Shown: positions 43,985 through 54,426, counted from the first letter of the stretch. The stretch is 64,000 bases of DNA from Limnephilus marmoratus (GCA_917880885.1 OU862924.1:28996465-29060464), one strand, 5' to 3'. The notes: generated by a model from the sequence alone, not told the origin. Made by a program: numbers and translations.

Positions 43985-44100
43985 TCCTTCGCGGTCGTGC
44001 GCACAACAACTCACCAAAGTTTCACCGCAATAGGATGAATGGTTTTAGGGAATGCATAAGGGACAAACAAAGAGACTTAAATTTTTATACATTCACTTAA
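43985..44100. repeat. Helitron-related fragment
   Basis: CACCAAAGTTTCACCGCAAT followed by AGGATGAATGGTTT matches the inner part of the Helitron at 25809-26089. No terminus visible. Confidence 0.35.
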
Positions 44101-44174
44101 TTATATTTTTAAAATGCTGAAAAAATGGTTAATATATCGTTTTTTTATTGGTGACGTTTTTAAGCACATGTACA

Positions 44175-44715
44175 TTGTACGGTTCCATGACAGTTCATCC
44201 TGCGACAATTCATCCGGCGACAGCTCATCCTGCGACAGTTCATCCGGCCGACAGTTCATCCTGCCGACAGTTCATCCTGCCGACAGTTCATCCCGCCAAC
44301 AATTCATCCGGCGACAATTCATCCTGCCTGATCATTTAGAAGATTTTTTCTTCAAGTAAGTATGCAAAGATGATATACGGCTGTACAACCTAACCTTACC
44401 TAACCTAACCTATTTAGTAAAAATATTTTTACAGCGGATTTCCACTCAAGATGCCTTCAGATATAAGTATATCGATTTTGATTGTACGGCCGTATATCCT
44501 CTTTGCATACTTACTTAATAAAAATCTTCTAAATGATCAGGCAGGATGAATTGTCGCCGGATGAATTGTCGGCGGGATGAACTGTCGGCAGGATGAACTG
44601 TCGGCAGGATGAACTGTCGGCAGGATGAACTGTCGGCAGGATGAACTGTCGCAGGATGAACTGTCGCCGGATGAATTGTCGCAGGACGAATTGTCGGGTC
44701 ACCACATTGTACATT
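44175..44715. mobile_element. Foldback element FB1
   Basis: Two arms, each with ~10 units of GACAGTTCATCCTGCC type (14-16 nt), are inverted (44190-44335 and 44537-44698). A second inverted block (TAGAAGATTTTT, TTGCATACTTAC, TACGGCCGTATA) continues inward to a centre near 44435. The centre holds a short CCTAA-type run (44390-44415). Long subterminal tandem inverted arms are the hallmark of foldback transposons. The open frames through the arrays, rich in HPADSSS, are by-products. Confidence 0.75.
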
Positions 44716-44719
44716 AGTA

Positions 44720-45110
44720 TCCATTGATTTTGTGTAAAAATATGAGTTTTTCTACTATACTATGAGCCTTTGAATGTGCATATGCCTACGAATAAATATG
44801 TTGACTGTGTTTTATCTATCTTTGTATTGTGTTGATTTGTTCTATCTCTATTTTCTATACATATTGTGGTTTCTCGTTATATGTGTGCTTGTGTTATGAT
44901 TAATATTGTGAAATTGACCAGCTGACAAATTGATTTTTGCAGTTAAGCGGGTGCTTTGACGATAAATAATAAATAAAAAAGTATTATAGTATTTGAAAAG
45001 TGTATTTCATTTGTTTAAATTTTTGACTGATATAACAATTTTTAAGTTGTACTAAGGGTGTTCATAGGAAAAATAAATTTTTAATCGTCGCGTCGTTCTA
45101 ATTACGTTCT
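44720..45110. other. No feature recognised
   Basis: AT-rich spacer before the first tRNA-Val SINE. Confidence 0.3.
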
Positions 45111-45114
45111 AATT

Positions 45115-45535
45115 GACGACCTCCGTAGTCCAGTGGCTAAGACTCTTGACTCACATTCCGGAGGTCGCGGGTTCGAACCCGGCATGCGCAAATAAATTTT
45201 ATTTGATTAATTTGTGTTATTTCACAATTAATTCATTTAAAATAATATATAGTATATTTGCGGCATGTTCCAGAGTGGAAGATACTATCAGTATCGCCCT
45301 GGTGTAAGACCACCATTCAGAATTGAAACGTTGCTTGAAAATGGCTTTAGCCGTGTTTAGTGACCAGATCTGAATAGCCAGGTACTTCCCAACCTTCCTC
45401 TTCCCCACCTCCTTCCCATCCCCGCTACCTTCAGCCTCACAACATACCCCAATTGGGGATGCCATAGTCTCACTGGCTCCAGACGGGAGCAGTTGAGATT
45501 CTTGTGCGGTGTTCACTGTAAAAAAAAAAAAAAAA
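45115..45535 (+). mobile_element. tRNA-Val-derived SINE, copy 1
   Basis: The head (45118-45190) is tRNA-like: A box TAGTCCAGTGGCTAAGAC, anticodon loop CTCACAT (anticodon CAC, valine) and B box/T-arm GCGGGTTCGAACCCGGC. The acceptor stem no longer pairs. A ~330-nt body follows (GGCATGTTCCAGAGTGGAAG, CAACCTTCCTCTTCCCCAC, GACGGGAGCAGTTGAGATTC) ending in A16 at 45520-45535. Three near-full copies are in the window. Confidence 0.85.
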
Positions 45536-45676
45536 TTTTTTTTGGTAGACAATGACTCTGTGGGAATATTTTATAAATGCTTTCAGCATCATCATAAATA
45601 ATTGGATATTTATATCTGCATAAGATTTATTGAATTTAAATATTTCGAAAAATCTCCCCCACACACAAAAGCCCTA

Positions 45677-46087
45677 TTTTTTTACAGTGAATACCGCACA
45701 AGAATCTCAACAGCTCCCGTCTGGAGCCAGGGAGACTATGGCATCCCCAATTGGGGTATGTTGTGAGGCTGAAGGTAGTGGGAGGGGAAGGAGGTGGGGA
45801 AGAGGAAGGTTGGGAAGTACCTGGCTATTCAGATCTGGTCACTAAACACGGCTAAAGCCATTTTCAAGCAACGTTTCAATTCTGAATGGTGGTCTTACAC
45901 CAGGGCGATACTGAGAGTATCTTCCACTCTGGAACATGCCGCAAATATACTATATATTATTTTAAATGAATTAATTGTGAAATACCACAAATTAATCAAA
46001 TAAAATTTATTTGCGCATGCCGGGTTCGAACCCGCGACCTCCGGATTGTGAGTCAAGTGTCTTACCCACTAGACTACGGAGGTCGTC
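45677..46087 (-). mobile_element. tRNA-Val-derived SINE, copy 2
   Basis: Same element inverted; the tail is T7 (plus strand) at 45677-45683, the head ends at 46087 with the T-arm and CAC anticodon region (loop changed to CTCACAA). With copy 1 it forms a 400-nt inverted repeat with a spacer of about 140 nt. Confidence 0.85.
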
Positions 46088-46117
46088 AGCGGAGCCCTGC
46101 TTATTTATGGGGGTAAA

Positions 46118-46575
46118 TCAAATAATATTTGCATCGGTTCCGCGACTTTTCATCCCGCGACAAACCCACCGACAAAATATCCCCGACAAACTATCCTACG
46201 GATAAAATACCCTTCGACAAAATATCTCACAGACAAAACATCCCCCAACAAAATGTCAACTAAAACCTAACCTAACCTTACTATCCTTACCTAACCTTAC
46301 CTATCCTAACAAAAAAATGGAACGATAATAATACAGACAACCTGTAAAGACAATAAATTATTTTTCAAAAATAGTAAAATGGGACGAAAATAAATACTTC
46401 CTGTAAAGACAATAAATTATTGTTAAAGAAAAGTAAAATGTAAACTAAGGTTAGGTTAGGTTTTAGTAGATATTTTGTTGGAGGATGGTTTGCCATAGGA
46501 TATTTTGTCCTTGGGATATTATGTGTAGGGATATTTTGTCGCGGGATGAAAACGCGCGGTACCATTGGCATCATA
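46118..46575. mobile_element. Foldback element FB2, related to FB1
   Basis: Left arm from GGTTCCGCGACTTTTCATCC with units GACAAAATATCCC; right arm inverted, ending GGATGAAAACGCGCGGTACC. Inside each arm is a CCTAACC / GGTTAGG run (46262-46310, 46440-46460). The centre contains two AATGGGACG/AATGGAACG blocks with GTAAAGACAATAAATTATT. Layout parallels FB1. Confidence 0.7.
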
Positions 46576-46579
46576 TGTA

Positions 46580-47315
46580 TGCTTTAATGCTTTATGCTTT
46601 AAATCATCACGTATGTTTTCAAGATGGTGTTTAAAAAATATTTAATGCTTTCCTTATACTTGTAAACTAAACAAAAACAAAAAGGTGTTTTGACACGTAG
46701 ATTAATATAGGAACGTAAAACTGGATAAGCGTAGACAGGGTAAGAAAAACTGTAGAGAAACAAAGGGGGTTAGAAAGATGTTGTTGGGTAGAGTTATGTG
46801 TCGTGAAAATGAAGATAATAAACAAGAAAGAGAGACACTGGGAAATAACTGATGTCAAAATATGTAGATTTAATATATTCTTCCAAAGAGCCGTGGGCTG
46901 TAAGCAAGCAAATTTACTTTCTGTCTGGAACTTTTCGCAGGTTTATTGTCCTTCTTGCCTGATTATTTGGACAAACCAAATGACGTCTTACTTCTTAGAG
47001 TTATTGTTTCAAAACTGATGACAACTTTTGGTGTTTCAACTAAAAAATGGTGGTTACAGAACTTTGCTTTAAATAAAATTATATATTTTTCATCTGTGCA
47101 AATTTCATGACTACAGAGCGTACACCGTTCGAGGATTTTTGATGCGTCACACATCCAGATTCCTACTATCTGATTTATAAGGCTTTTTTGTTTTATTAAA
47201 TACAATATACATAAAGGTAAATTTATACATACATATTTATCAGTGGCGGTCGGTGAGTTTTAAGTGTGCTAAGATTGAAAAATACGACCTTATTGTAACT
47301 GAAAATGAATATTTA
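46580..47315. other. No feature recognised
   Basis: No supported exon or repeat. Confidence 0.3.
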
Positions 47316-47320
47316 TTTTC

Positions 47321-47424
47321 TCAAAATTTCAATTTATTGTATGAAGAATTCGGTATCCTTTCACTTTGGGGATGTGCCGCATCCACAAACTAAAAAATCT
47401 TCATACAATAAATTGAAATTTTGA
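47321..47424. repeat. Hairpin with 27-nt perfect arms
   Basis: TCAAAATTTCAATTTATTGT and the rest of the arm (47321-47347) are perfectly complementary to 47398-47424, separated by 50 nt. It may be a small MITE or a transcript hairpin. Confidence 0.7.
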
Positions 47425-47447
47425 AAAAAAAAAATTACCTTACCGAT

Positions 47448-47670
47448 ATGCTAACCGTTGTTCGTAGATACTCCTAGTATCGCCCTAATCACCTAATCAT
47501 CACCACCGGAATCGAAAAGTTGTTCCTTGAAGAAGCATAAGACGAGTTTGATGGTCTGAATAGTCAGGTTTTTCTCATATTTCTCTTCCCTGTCTCCTAC
47601 AATCTCACTACCTCAGCCTCACAAATACCCCAATACGGTAAGCTACAGTCCCACTGAAAGATCAGATTCA
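47448..47670 (+). mobile_element. Diverged tRNA-Val SINE body
   Basis: Landmarks in order: TAGTATCGCCCTAATCACC, GTCTGAATAGTCAGGTTTTT, CCTCAGCCTCACAAATACCC. It lies 60 nt before a fresh copy at 47730. Confidence 0.55.
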
Positions 47671-47729
47671 AGAAAGGTTTATAAAATATCATTACAATAT
47701 CGACTCTGCCCTTTCAACTTTAATATCTC

Positions 47730-48155
47730 GACGACCTCCGTAGTCCAGTGGCTAAGACTCTCGACTCACATTCCGGAGGTCGCGGGTTCGAACCCGGCAT
47801 GCGCAAATAAATTTTATTTGATTAATTTGTGTTATTTCACAATTAATTCATTTAAAATAATATATAGTATATTTGCGGCATGTTCCAGAGTGGAAGATAC
47901 TATTAGTATCGCCCTGGTGTAAGACCACCATTCAGAATTGAAACGTTGCTTGAAAATGGCTTTAGCCGTGTTTAGTGACCAGATCTGAATAGCCAGGTAC
48001 TTCCCAACCTTCCTCTTCCCCACCTCCTTCCCCTCCCCACTACCTTCAGCCTCACAACATACCCCAATTGGGGATGCCATAGTTTCACTGGCTCCAGACG
48101 GGAGCAGTTGAGATTCTTGTGCGGTATACACTGTAAAAAAAAAAAAAAAAAAAAA
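47730..48155 (+). mobile_element. tRNA-Val-derived SINE, copy 3
   Basis: Nearly identical to copy 1 over its whole length, with CTCACAT anticodon loop and an A21 tail at 48135-48155. A high-identity copy suggests recent activity. Confidence 0.85.
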
Positions 48156-48159
48156 GACC

Positions 48160-49195
48160 TTTCAAAATGTATGTATTGACTTCGTGTCGAATCTCGCCAT
48201 TGGTTCTTCATCTCCCAAGAGACAGGAGGACGGGAGAATGGAGGAAGAAGAAAGTGGAAAAAAGGAAGCGAACGAGAGGGCTTTTGTTTGCCAATCAAAC
48301 ATCGAGGGTCCTCCAGAAAATAATGAAACGGTCAGCTTTACTCTAGTGGGGCGAAATCAAAAGAGGCGAAAGACTCTGTTGAAGTGTAGACACCGAATAT
48401 AATTGGGAACCGTATCATTTTATTGGGAGACAGTACCTACACATTGGTTTTGAAGTGAGGTCTTTGCTTCAGTAATAGTTTTGATCTAGGTATTAATTAT
48501 TTGGTATTGTATGAGTTCGCTTGGCTTTTACTATAAATGCCCTGCTAAAACTGGATGTTTCACTTGGTAATGGGAAATACTCCCAGTATACGATAAAAGA
48601 TTTTTTCAACAATATCGGTAACATCAACATTCAACATTCCCGGCCATGATCACATTTCGCGAATGACATATGTGTGTTTTACAGCTTTTTAGAGAATGAG
48701 CTAGTTTGAAAGAAACGGAGAAAAACCAACAACAATAACGCCTAAAATTATTTATAAAATTTCGTTTGATTTCAAATTATGAATCTAACAACCTATTAAA
48801 TAGTTGTGCAAGTAAATAGTTGTTTCCTGTAGGCCCGTAGTAATTTGTCGAATAGTACTCACTTTAAGTAAAATTTTAATTTAGAACTTTTATAGAACTT
48901 TCAGAGAACTTTGTAAATTTTAACTTTTAAAAAATCTGGGAAACAACCCGTACTAAAAACAATCTGATCCTTCTTTGAAAATAAGTCGTTAAGTTTTTTC
49001 TCGTGGATTCTGCACGAATCAGATTGTATGGCAGCCATCTTAAAAATGACGGTGGGTATTTTCCGCGGGACTAAAATGCCAACGAAGAAACGCAGGATTT
49101 CGAATGGTGAACGAGGAATTTTATGACAAGAAGAGAAAACTAATTTATACCCAAGATTTAAAAATTCATGTCATAGCTACGTAAATCAAACATTT
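48160..49195. other. No feature recognised
   Basis: The 72-codon frame at 48184-48402 has no ATG start and no family signature. The rest is AT-rich. Confidence 0.3.
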
Positions 49196-49199
49196 TTTT

Positions 49200-49350
49200 T
49201 TAAATATTGTCGTTAAGATTCCCACATTATTTTTCTTCTTCTTCTTTTCTTTTATAGGGCAAATTCGACAGTAGGTCCGTCCAATACATGGGTCGCGAGT
49301 CGCAATTTGTATACACGACTTCTTTACTTACGTCGTTAAGATTCTGAATG
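49200..49350 (+). repeat. Dispersed repeat, partner of 26150-26300
   Basis: Begins GTCGTTAAGATTCCCACATT and ends ACGTCGTTAAGATTCTGAA; the partner is inverted. Internal CTTCTTCTTCTTTTCTTTTA. Confidence 0.5.
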
Positions 49351-49378
49351 GTGATGATGAATACATATTATAATTTTT

Positions 49379-49654
49379 TATACAAGACGTCCGGGGGTAA
49401 AGTGTGCAAGGAAGGTGATTCTACATGACAGTACAAGTAAAAGAGGTAAATTTTTTTTTCTAACGTTTTTAGGTAGTTTTCGGGTAAAAAAGTTGAATTG
49501 TTTGCTTATAAAAAAGTATATTCCTCTACGGAAAAATATTTTTATTAGGGAAAAAAACATTGAAGTTTCGAAAAAAAGTTGTCATTTTTACTTCTACCGT
49601 CATGTAGAATCTCCTCTCGAAGTTTGTACACTTTATCCCCGGAAATCTTGTATA
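49379..49654. mobile_element. MITE with ~70-nt inverted termini
   Basis: TATACAAGACGTCCGGGGGT and ATCCCCGGAAATCTTGTATA are inverted, with further pairing through TTCTACATGACAGTA. The TA at the ends fits a TA target. Related terminus at 7748. Confidence 0.75.
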
Positions 49655-49724
49655 GATAACCTTATAAGAAAAACCTTCATTAATTTAGTTGTTTTTTAAA
49701 TATATATGTATATATTTTTTTCAT

Positions 49725-49875
49725 TGACTCCACACAAGAGGCCCTGAAGAAAATGATTCCCCTCAGTCCTATATCATCTTTGTGGAGGGTATTTTTTATA
49801 AAAGGTAGGAGAGGAAGTTCTGGGAAGGAAAAGGTGTTAGGGGTGGGTAGGAATCTGTGACGTGTGTGGGAGTGC
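49725..49875 (-). mobile_element. SINE-like element E1, 3' part
   Basis: Minus strand ends with the GTGTGGAG..CCTC palindromic block and an A-tail (T-run near 49718-49724). The 5' half is missing. Confidence 0.6.
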
Positions 49876-49879
49876 TCAG

Positions 49880-50790
49880 TAAGTAATAAAAAAGGTATAT
49901 GTGTCTCTATCGTTTATCGATATTTTTCATTTAAGTACTGACAAATTAAAATATAGATAATCGTCGTTGCGGTGGTAATATCTATTAAGTAACGTTTCAA
50001 AATTGCTCAAGAGTTAATATAAAAGGTACGTATCTCTTTCGATTTTGTAAGATGTGTTTTTTCAACAAAAAGAAACACGTAATTAATATAGCAACATAGA
50101 ACATATAAAATAAATTACTGAAAGACAGGAGTTTTTTTTATAGCAAAAAAATTTTATTGAAAAAAAAATACACGCGGGCCAATGATGATGAAATACAACC
50201 CTGATATGTTGGAACACGTGCAAGGTCTTGTGCGTATGCGAGTGACGTCAGAAACTTTGCTTGTAAGTAAATGTATGATTTTAAAATTTTCACATTTGTT
50301 TGTACGCTGCCCTAAAACGATCTATAAATTATATATGTTTTTTGTATTCGGATAGCTGATTACATTTTAAAAAATAAAGTTTGCGATGCATACCCTTTGA
50401 AGTAGCTGGAACTGGGTTATTTTTGTGATTGAAAAATTAAACGCCCTCAAGACTATAGACAAAAAAAGCGCAAAATGCGAAGCACAAAGCGAACTAAATG
50501 CTGCCATATGTTACACGCCCTTTTTGTAAATGGGCACTACTGACTTTTGCTAACAATATTAAAAAAAATCGTGTTAGTTTGCAGTCATTTTAACAGATGT
50601 CGCTAATGCAAAACATGAATTTCTTAATTTATTTTAATGGGACGATGGAACCTCTACAGGGAAATTTTCGAAGTATTATTCGTACAAAGAACCGAATCGC
50701 AAATTCTGATTTGGGAGAACCGACTCTTAATACATTATTTTAATATCGGATGCCACTCAGATGGCCATACGTCTATTGAATTCCTAAGAA
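49880..50790. other. No feature recognised
   Basis: AT-rich. A frame around 50189-50262 ending at a GTAAGT was considered but cannot be supported as an exon. Confidence 0.3.
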
Positions 50791-50794
50791 AAAT

Positions 50795-51016
50795 TGATAA
50801 ACTATAAAGCAAACATACACATGCGACGAGGAAAAGAAATGAACTAAGAATCCCCTTCAGGAAAAAAACACAGAGTCAAAAGTCATTGATGTACGGAGCA
50901 TTGAAGATATTTGGAGAATTACCAGAAGAAATAAAATTGGAAGAGAGCATAAAGATATTTGAAATTAAATTGCGAAGATATGTGATTGATTTGGTATACC
51001 TAGATGTGTTATTTTA
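50795..51016 (+). pseudogene. LINE C-terminal fragment, family E
   Basis: The frame ends at TAA 51014-51016 and reads ATRKRNELRIPFRKKTQSQK, then SLMYGALKIFGELPEEIK, which is the C-terminal signature of CR1/L2-type LINE proteins. No polymerase motifs. Confidence 0.65.
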
Positions 51017-51024
51017 AGTGTATG

Positions 51025-51235
51025 TGTTCTAGCACAGCATAGCATGACAAGAGGAATGGTGCTGTTGAACGAAATATCGGAAACACTAGATAATATATAA
51101 CTCTTCTTTAGATAGCCTTAAGATTTTTTTGTATAATAATCATCTTCCTAGGTGTTAAGACTGTCAAAATGAGAAAATTGTACAGTAATTGGATAAAAAA
51201 TCTGTTGTACAATTTAAAAAAAAAAATAAGGATTG
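51025..51235 (+). pseudogene. LINE 3' end, family D
   Basis: HSMTRGMVLLNEISETLDN and the following 3' UTR (AAAATTGTACAGTAATTGGA) match 24140-24320. It abuts the family E fragment. Confidence 0.6.
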
Positions 51236-51239
51236 TATT

Positions 51240-51695
51240 AGGACATAGATAACTATGTACCTATTTAAAATACCGCAATAAACAATAAACTTTGAATTCA
51301 ATGTATCTACCTAAAGAAAAACACAAATAGTTGTACGTAAGCATGGGCTTAAAAAAATTTAGACAAATGTAGCTACTTTGGTCCATATTTTATTATATTT
51401 TGTCTATATACTGAATTTCATTTTTTTAAGAGTATCTTGGCCACCGTTTCAATGGATGTGCAAATTTTAGTTTATGGAAGGGTATTTAATTTTGATATTT
51501 ATTTATTTCTATTCTCGTACATGCAGTTTACAAATGTTGACAGTTAAAATTTATCCATGTAAAAATCTTGTGTCACGGTGTTTGTGGTCGCATTTAGCAG
51601 TAGGTATGATAATAGGTTGTAAAGTATATTTCATACCGCTAGGTGATTAGGGTGTCCCTATCCAGAATTACTTGAAAAAAAATTTTTTTTTGTAT
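51240..51695. other. No feature recognised
   Basis: AT-rich spacer. Confidence 0.3.
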
Positions 51696-51714
51696 TATTG
51701 TTTTTGGCATCAAA

Positions 51715-51900
51715 AAATACCTATAACCCAAAATTTTCACCCTCCCATTTCTTAATCGCGGTATTAGTATTTTTGTAAGAACAAATTTAATCGTATTTCA
51801 AACAGAACGAAATCATTTAACTTGTTGAATGACACATGGCGCTACGTCCGCCTCATCGAACTTTCATTCACAGATGCGCAGTCATTCACTAGAAGCGACG
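51715..51900 (+). repeat. Helitron-like fragment
   Basis: Matches 27255-27470: CCCAAAATTTTCACCCTCCC, TATTTCAAACAGAACGAAAT, GACACATGGCGCTACGTCCG. No CTAGT end. Confidence 0.5.
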
Positions 51901-51962
51901 CGTTATTTTGACATTTCAGTCGGCATTTGTTATGTGCGAATAACTAATATGTTAGTGCAACG

Positions 51963-52927
51963 ATTCAGACGGTAGTCGATGGTTTCACCTCTTCCTCACA
52001 CTCGATAAATGCTGGCGTCCCGCAGGGATCGGTTCTGTCTCCGACTTTGTTTTTGTTGCACATCAACGACCTTTTGTCATATGCACCAATTCACTGTTAT
52101 GCGGATGACAGTACAGTTCATGATAGCTTTTAGTTTGACAAGCCCCCAATGGGCTCACAAACTCCAACACTCGTAAGGCTTTGCAGCAAAGAATGGACGG
52201 TTACCTCGAGAGTGTTTTCTCTTGGGGTAAAAATAATCTCGTTGAATTTAATGTTTCAAAGACCCAATCTTGTCTGATTACGTCTAAAAGGGATCGAAAT
52301 GAAAATCTAGTCTCTTTCAACGGAAGCAATCTTCCGAACAGGCCCTCCATTGATATGCTTGGTGTAACCCTAAGTGACCAGCTCAGGTATGGGGGCTCCA
52401 TCGAAGCCAGAGTAATGTTAGCCTCCCAAAAACTGGGCGTACTGTACAGGGCCCGCAGATACTTTAATAGTACACAACCGCTAACCTTGTACAAATCACA
52501 AGTACGCCCCACGGTTGAATTTGGCAGCCATCTCTGGTCTGGAGCTCCAAAATACCTGAAAAATACCCTCGACTCTGTGCAGAAACGGGCGGTCCGTTTG
52601 ATAGATTCTCCCATCTTAACAGACGGATTGCAATCTTTAGAGCACAGGCGTCGGGTGGGAATGCTATCCTTGTTCTACCGGTATTACAATGGAAGATGCT
52701 CCGAGGAACTAGCATCATTGATCCCTGCGGCACCGGTGCATAGTCGGGAAACACGCCTAACGCGTGCCCAACATTTGTACACGGTTGACATTTGTCACAT
52801 GAGAACGGGTCGTTTCTTCGACTCGTTCTTGTGTTCAACAGCTCGGCTGTGGAATGATTTGCCGGCCTCTGTGTTTCCTCCTTCCTACAACATGGGTCTC
52901 TTCAAGACCAATGTTCATTCCTTCCTT
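51963..52927 (+). pseudogene. LINE-B (Jockey/CR1-type), 5'-truncated
   Basis: The polymerase piece AGVPQGSVLSPTLFLLHIND then IHCYADDSTVH supplies the YADD catalytic motif near 52098, after which TAG and a frameshift occur. The frame 52181-52936 carries the thumb and C-terminal parts: GKNNLVEFNVSKTQS, LGVTLSDQLRYGGSIEARV, YLKNTLDSVQKRAVRLIDSP, LSLFYRYYNGRCSEEL, FFDSFLCSTARLWNDLP. It stops inside KTNVHSFL, where it joins an inverted copy of the same family. The native 3' UTR is missing from this copy. Confidence 0.85.
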
Positions 52928-53403
52928 TTACATTAACTCCACACAGAAGGCCCTGAGGAAAATAATTTCCCTCAGGGCCTATGTCATCTGGGATGCTGTG
53001 TGGAGGGTCGTTTTGAGGAGAGGAAGGAATGAACATTGGTCTTGAAGAGACCCGTGTTGTAGGAAGGAGGAAACACAGAGGCCGGCAAATCATTCCACAG
53101 CCGAGCTGTTGAACACAAGAACGAGTCAAAGAAACGACCCGTTCTCATGTGACAAATGTCAACCGTGTACAAATGTTGGGCACGCGTTAGGCGTGTTTCC
53201 CGACTATGCACCGGTGCCGCAGGGATCAATGATGCTAGTTCCTCGGAGCATCTTCCATTGCAATACCGGTAGAACAAGGATAGCATTCCCACCCGACGCC
53301 TGTGCTCTAAAGATTGCAATCCGTCTGTTAAGATGGGAGAATCTATCAAACGGACCGCCCGTTTCTGCACAGAGTCGAGGGTATTTTTCAGGTATGTGGA
53401 CAC
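52928..53403 (-). pseudogene. LINE-B 3' end, inverted tail-to-tail partner
   Basis: Minus strand from 53403 reads STYLKNTLDSVQKRAVRLI to LFKTNVHSFLSSKRPS and STQHPR, then the native 3' UTR: GCATCCCAGATGACATAGGC, the CCCTGAGG..CCTCAGGG palindrome, CTGTGTGGAGTTAATGTAAAA. It is nearly identical to 52557-52927 over about 370 nt (I noticed two amino-acid differences, Y/C and M/T). The 5' break is at about 53403. Confidence 0.85.
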
Positions 53404-53509
53404 AATGTAGTAACAGTGTAACGAAAAGAGAATAGAATGTAGTAAATAATATTATCCTTTTTTTATTTACGCACCAGATTTAAATGTCCGGGTTAACTTT
53501 TCCCCACAG

Positions 53510-53710
53510 GAAAAACTAAACCCTTTCACACACTTCCCAAATGATCATCTAGTAAATCCACGCTATGCAATTGCACTATATAAGTATTATACTCGTAAAT
53601 ACAAAAGAATTCAAGAACAACATGTCAACCTACCAGAGACCAAATGGGAAAATAATTCACCGACTCCAGATATTTTCATATCAAAGGGTTCGGCTCTGTG
53701 GAATTCCTAA
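53510..53710 (+). CDS. Candidate terminal exon of an unrecognised gene
   Basis: A pyrimidine-rich acceptor with a possible branch point (GGGTTAACTTTTCCCCACAG, ending 53509) is followed by 66 sense codons in phase 0 and TAA at 53708-53710. The peptide has NPFTHFPNDHLVNPRYAIAL, a basic/aromatic stretch (YKYYTRKYKRIQEQ), ETKWENNSPTPDIF, and ends SKGSALWNS. Composition is balanced and not low-complexity, and it is not repeated elsewhere in the window. I do not recognise the family. It could be the last exon of a plus-strand host gene, a piece of an unknown transposon protein, or chance. No upstream exon was found. Confidence 0.5.
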   Translation, partial: EKLNPFTHFPNDHLVNPRYAIALYKYYTRKYKRIQEQHVNLPETKWENNSPTPDIFISKGSALWNS

Positions 53711-53714
53711 TTGA

Positions 53715-54420
53715 ACCTATAAATCCTACTGATCCCTCAATATAAATATTTAGAAAATCTTTTGTAATCCTACATGTATTTAAAATGACTGATTTTTGCA
53801 TTTTTATTTATAAATTCTTTGACAAATCTAATATGCCTAAATTATTATTATTATTCTACGTGCAGATTTTTATTGCGTGACCTAAATGAAATGATTTTAG
53901 AATTCTAATTATGGTTAAAAATTATAAAAATAGATAAGTATTTATCTTGTAAGCACGTACGTTCGTTTATACGTGTTTCTATGTTTAACACGCCACTGGT
54001 ATAAATAATATTACGGTTATATTTTAAAGTTATTTTTATATATATATATTTTTTTAAATTTGGGTTGGGTTATGTTTGGTTAGATGGAATAATTTTTTCA
54101 GCAAAAAGTGACTACCTTGTTTTTTGGTTCAGGCTGTGATTTTTTTTGTGAATTATTATTGTACATAAATTACGGTTATATGCAATATTATGTAACCGTA
54201 CAATAATATTTGTAGTTAGTAGTTGTTTCAGTATAGTGGGTGGTGGACATGCCATTTTATAGTTTGATTGCCTTCTGCCCTGTTCAAGTTCAAGGTAGAT
54301 CAATATCAAATGCAATGCAAATGGACATTTCAATTGCGAGCTTAACAAATATGAAATTCATGAAAGAGAATTTGTTTTATGGTACATCCTGTCTTTTTAT
54401 AATTACCAATAAATGACTAT
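53715..54420. other. No feature recognised
   Basis: AT-rich; if 53510-53710 is a terminal exon its 3' UTR would lie here. No clear AATAAA close to the stop. Confidence 0.3.
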
Positions 54421-54426
54421 CATGAC

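Noticed and set aside
44148..44724. Ser/His/Pro-rich repeat peptides in the foldback arms
   Set aside because: Inverted tandem satellites with an indivisible unit length; the frames exist in both arms as mirror artefacts.
48184..48402. 72-codon frame next to a SINE tail
   Set aside because: No ATG at the start, Glu/Lys-rich, no family signature; it lies in otherwise closed sequence but cannot be supported.
50189..50262. Frame MMMKYNPDMLEHVQGLVRM ending at a GTAAGT
   Set aside because: Good donor, but no convincing acceptor and no recognised protein; such donors occur by chance.
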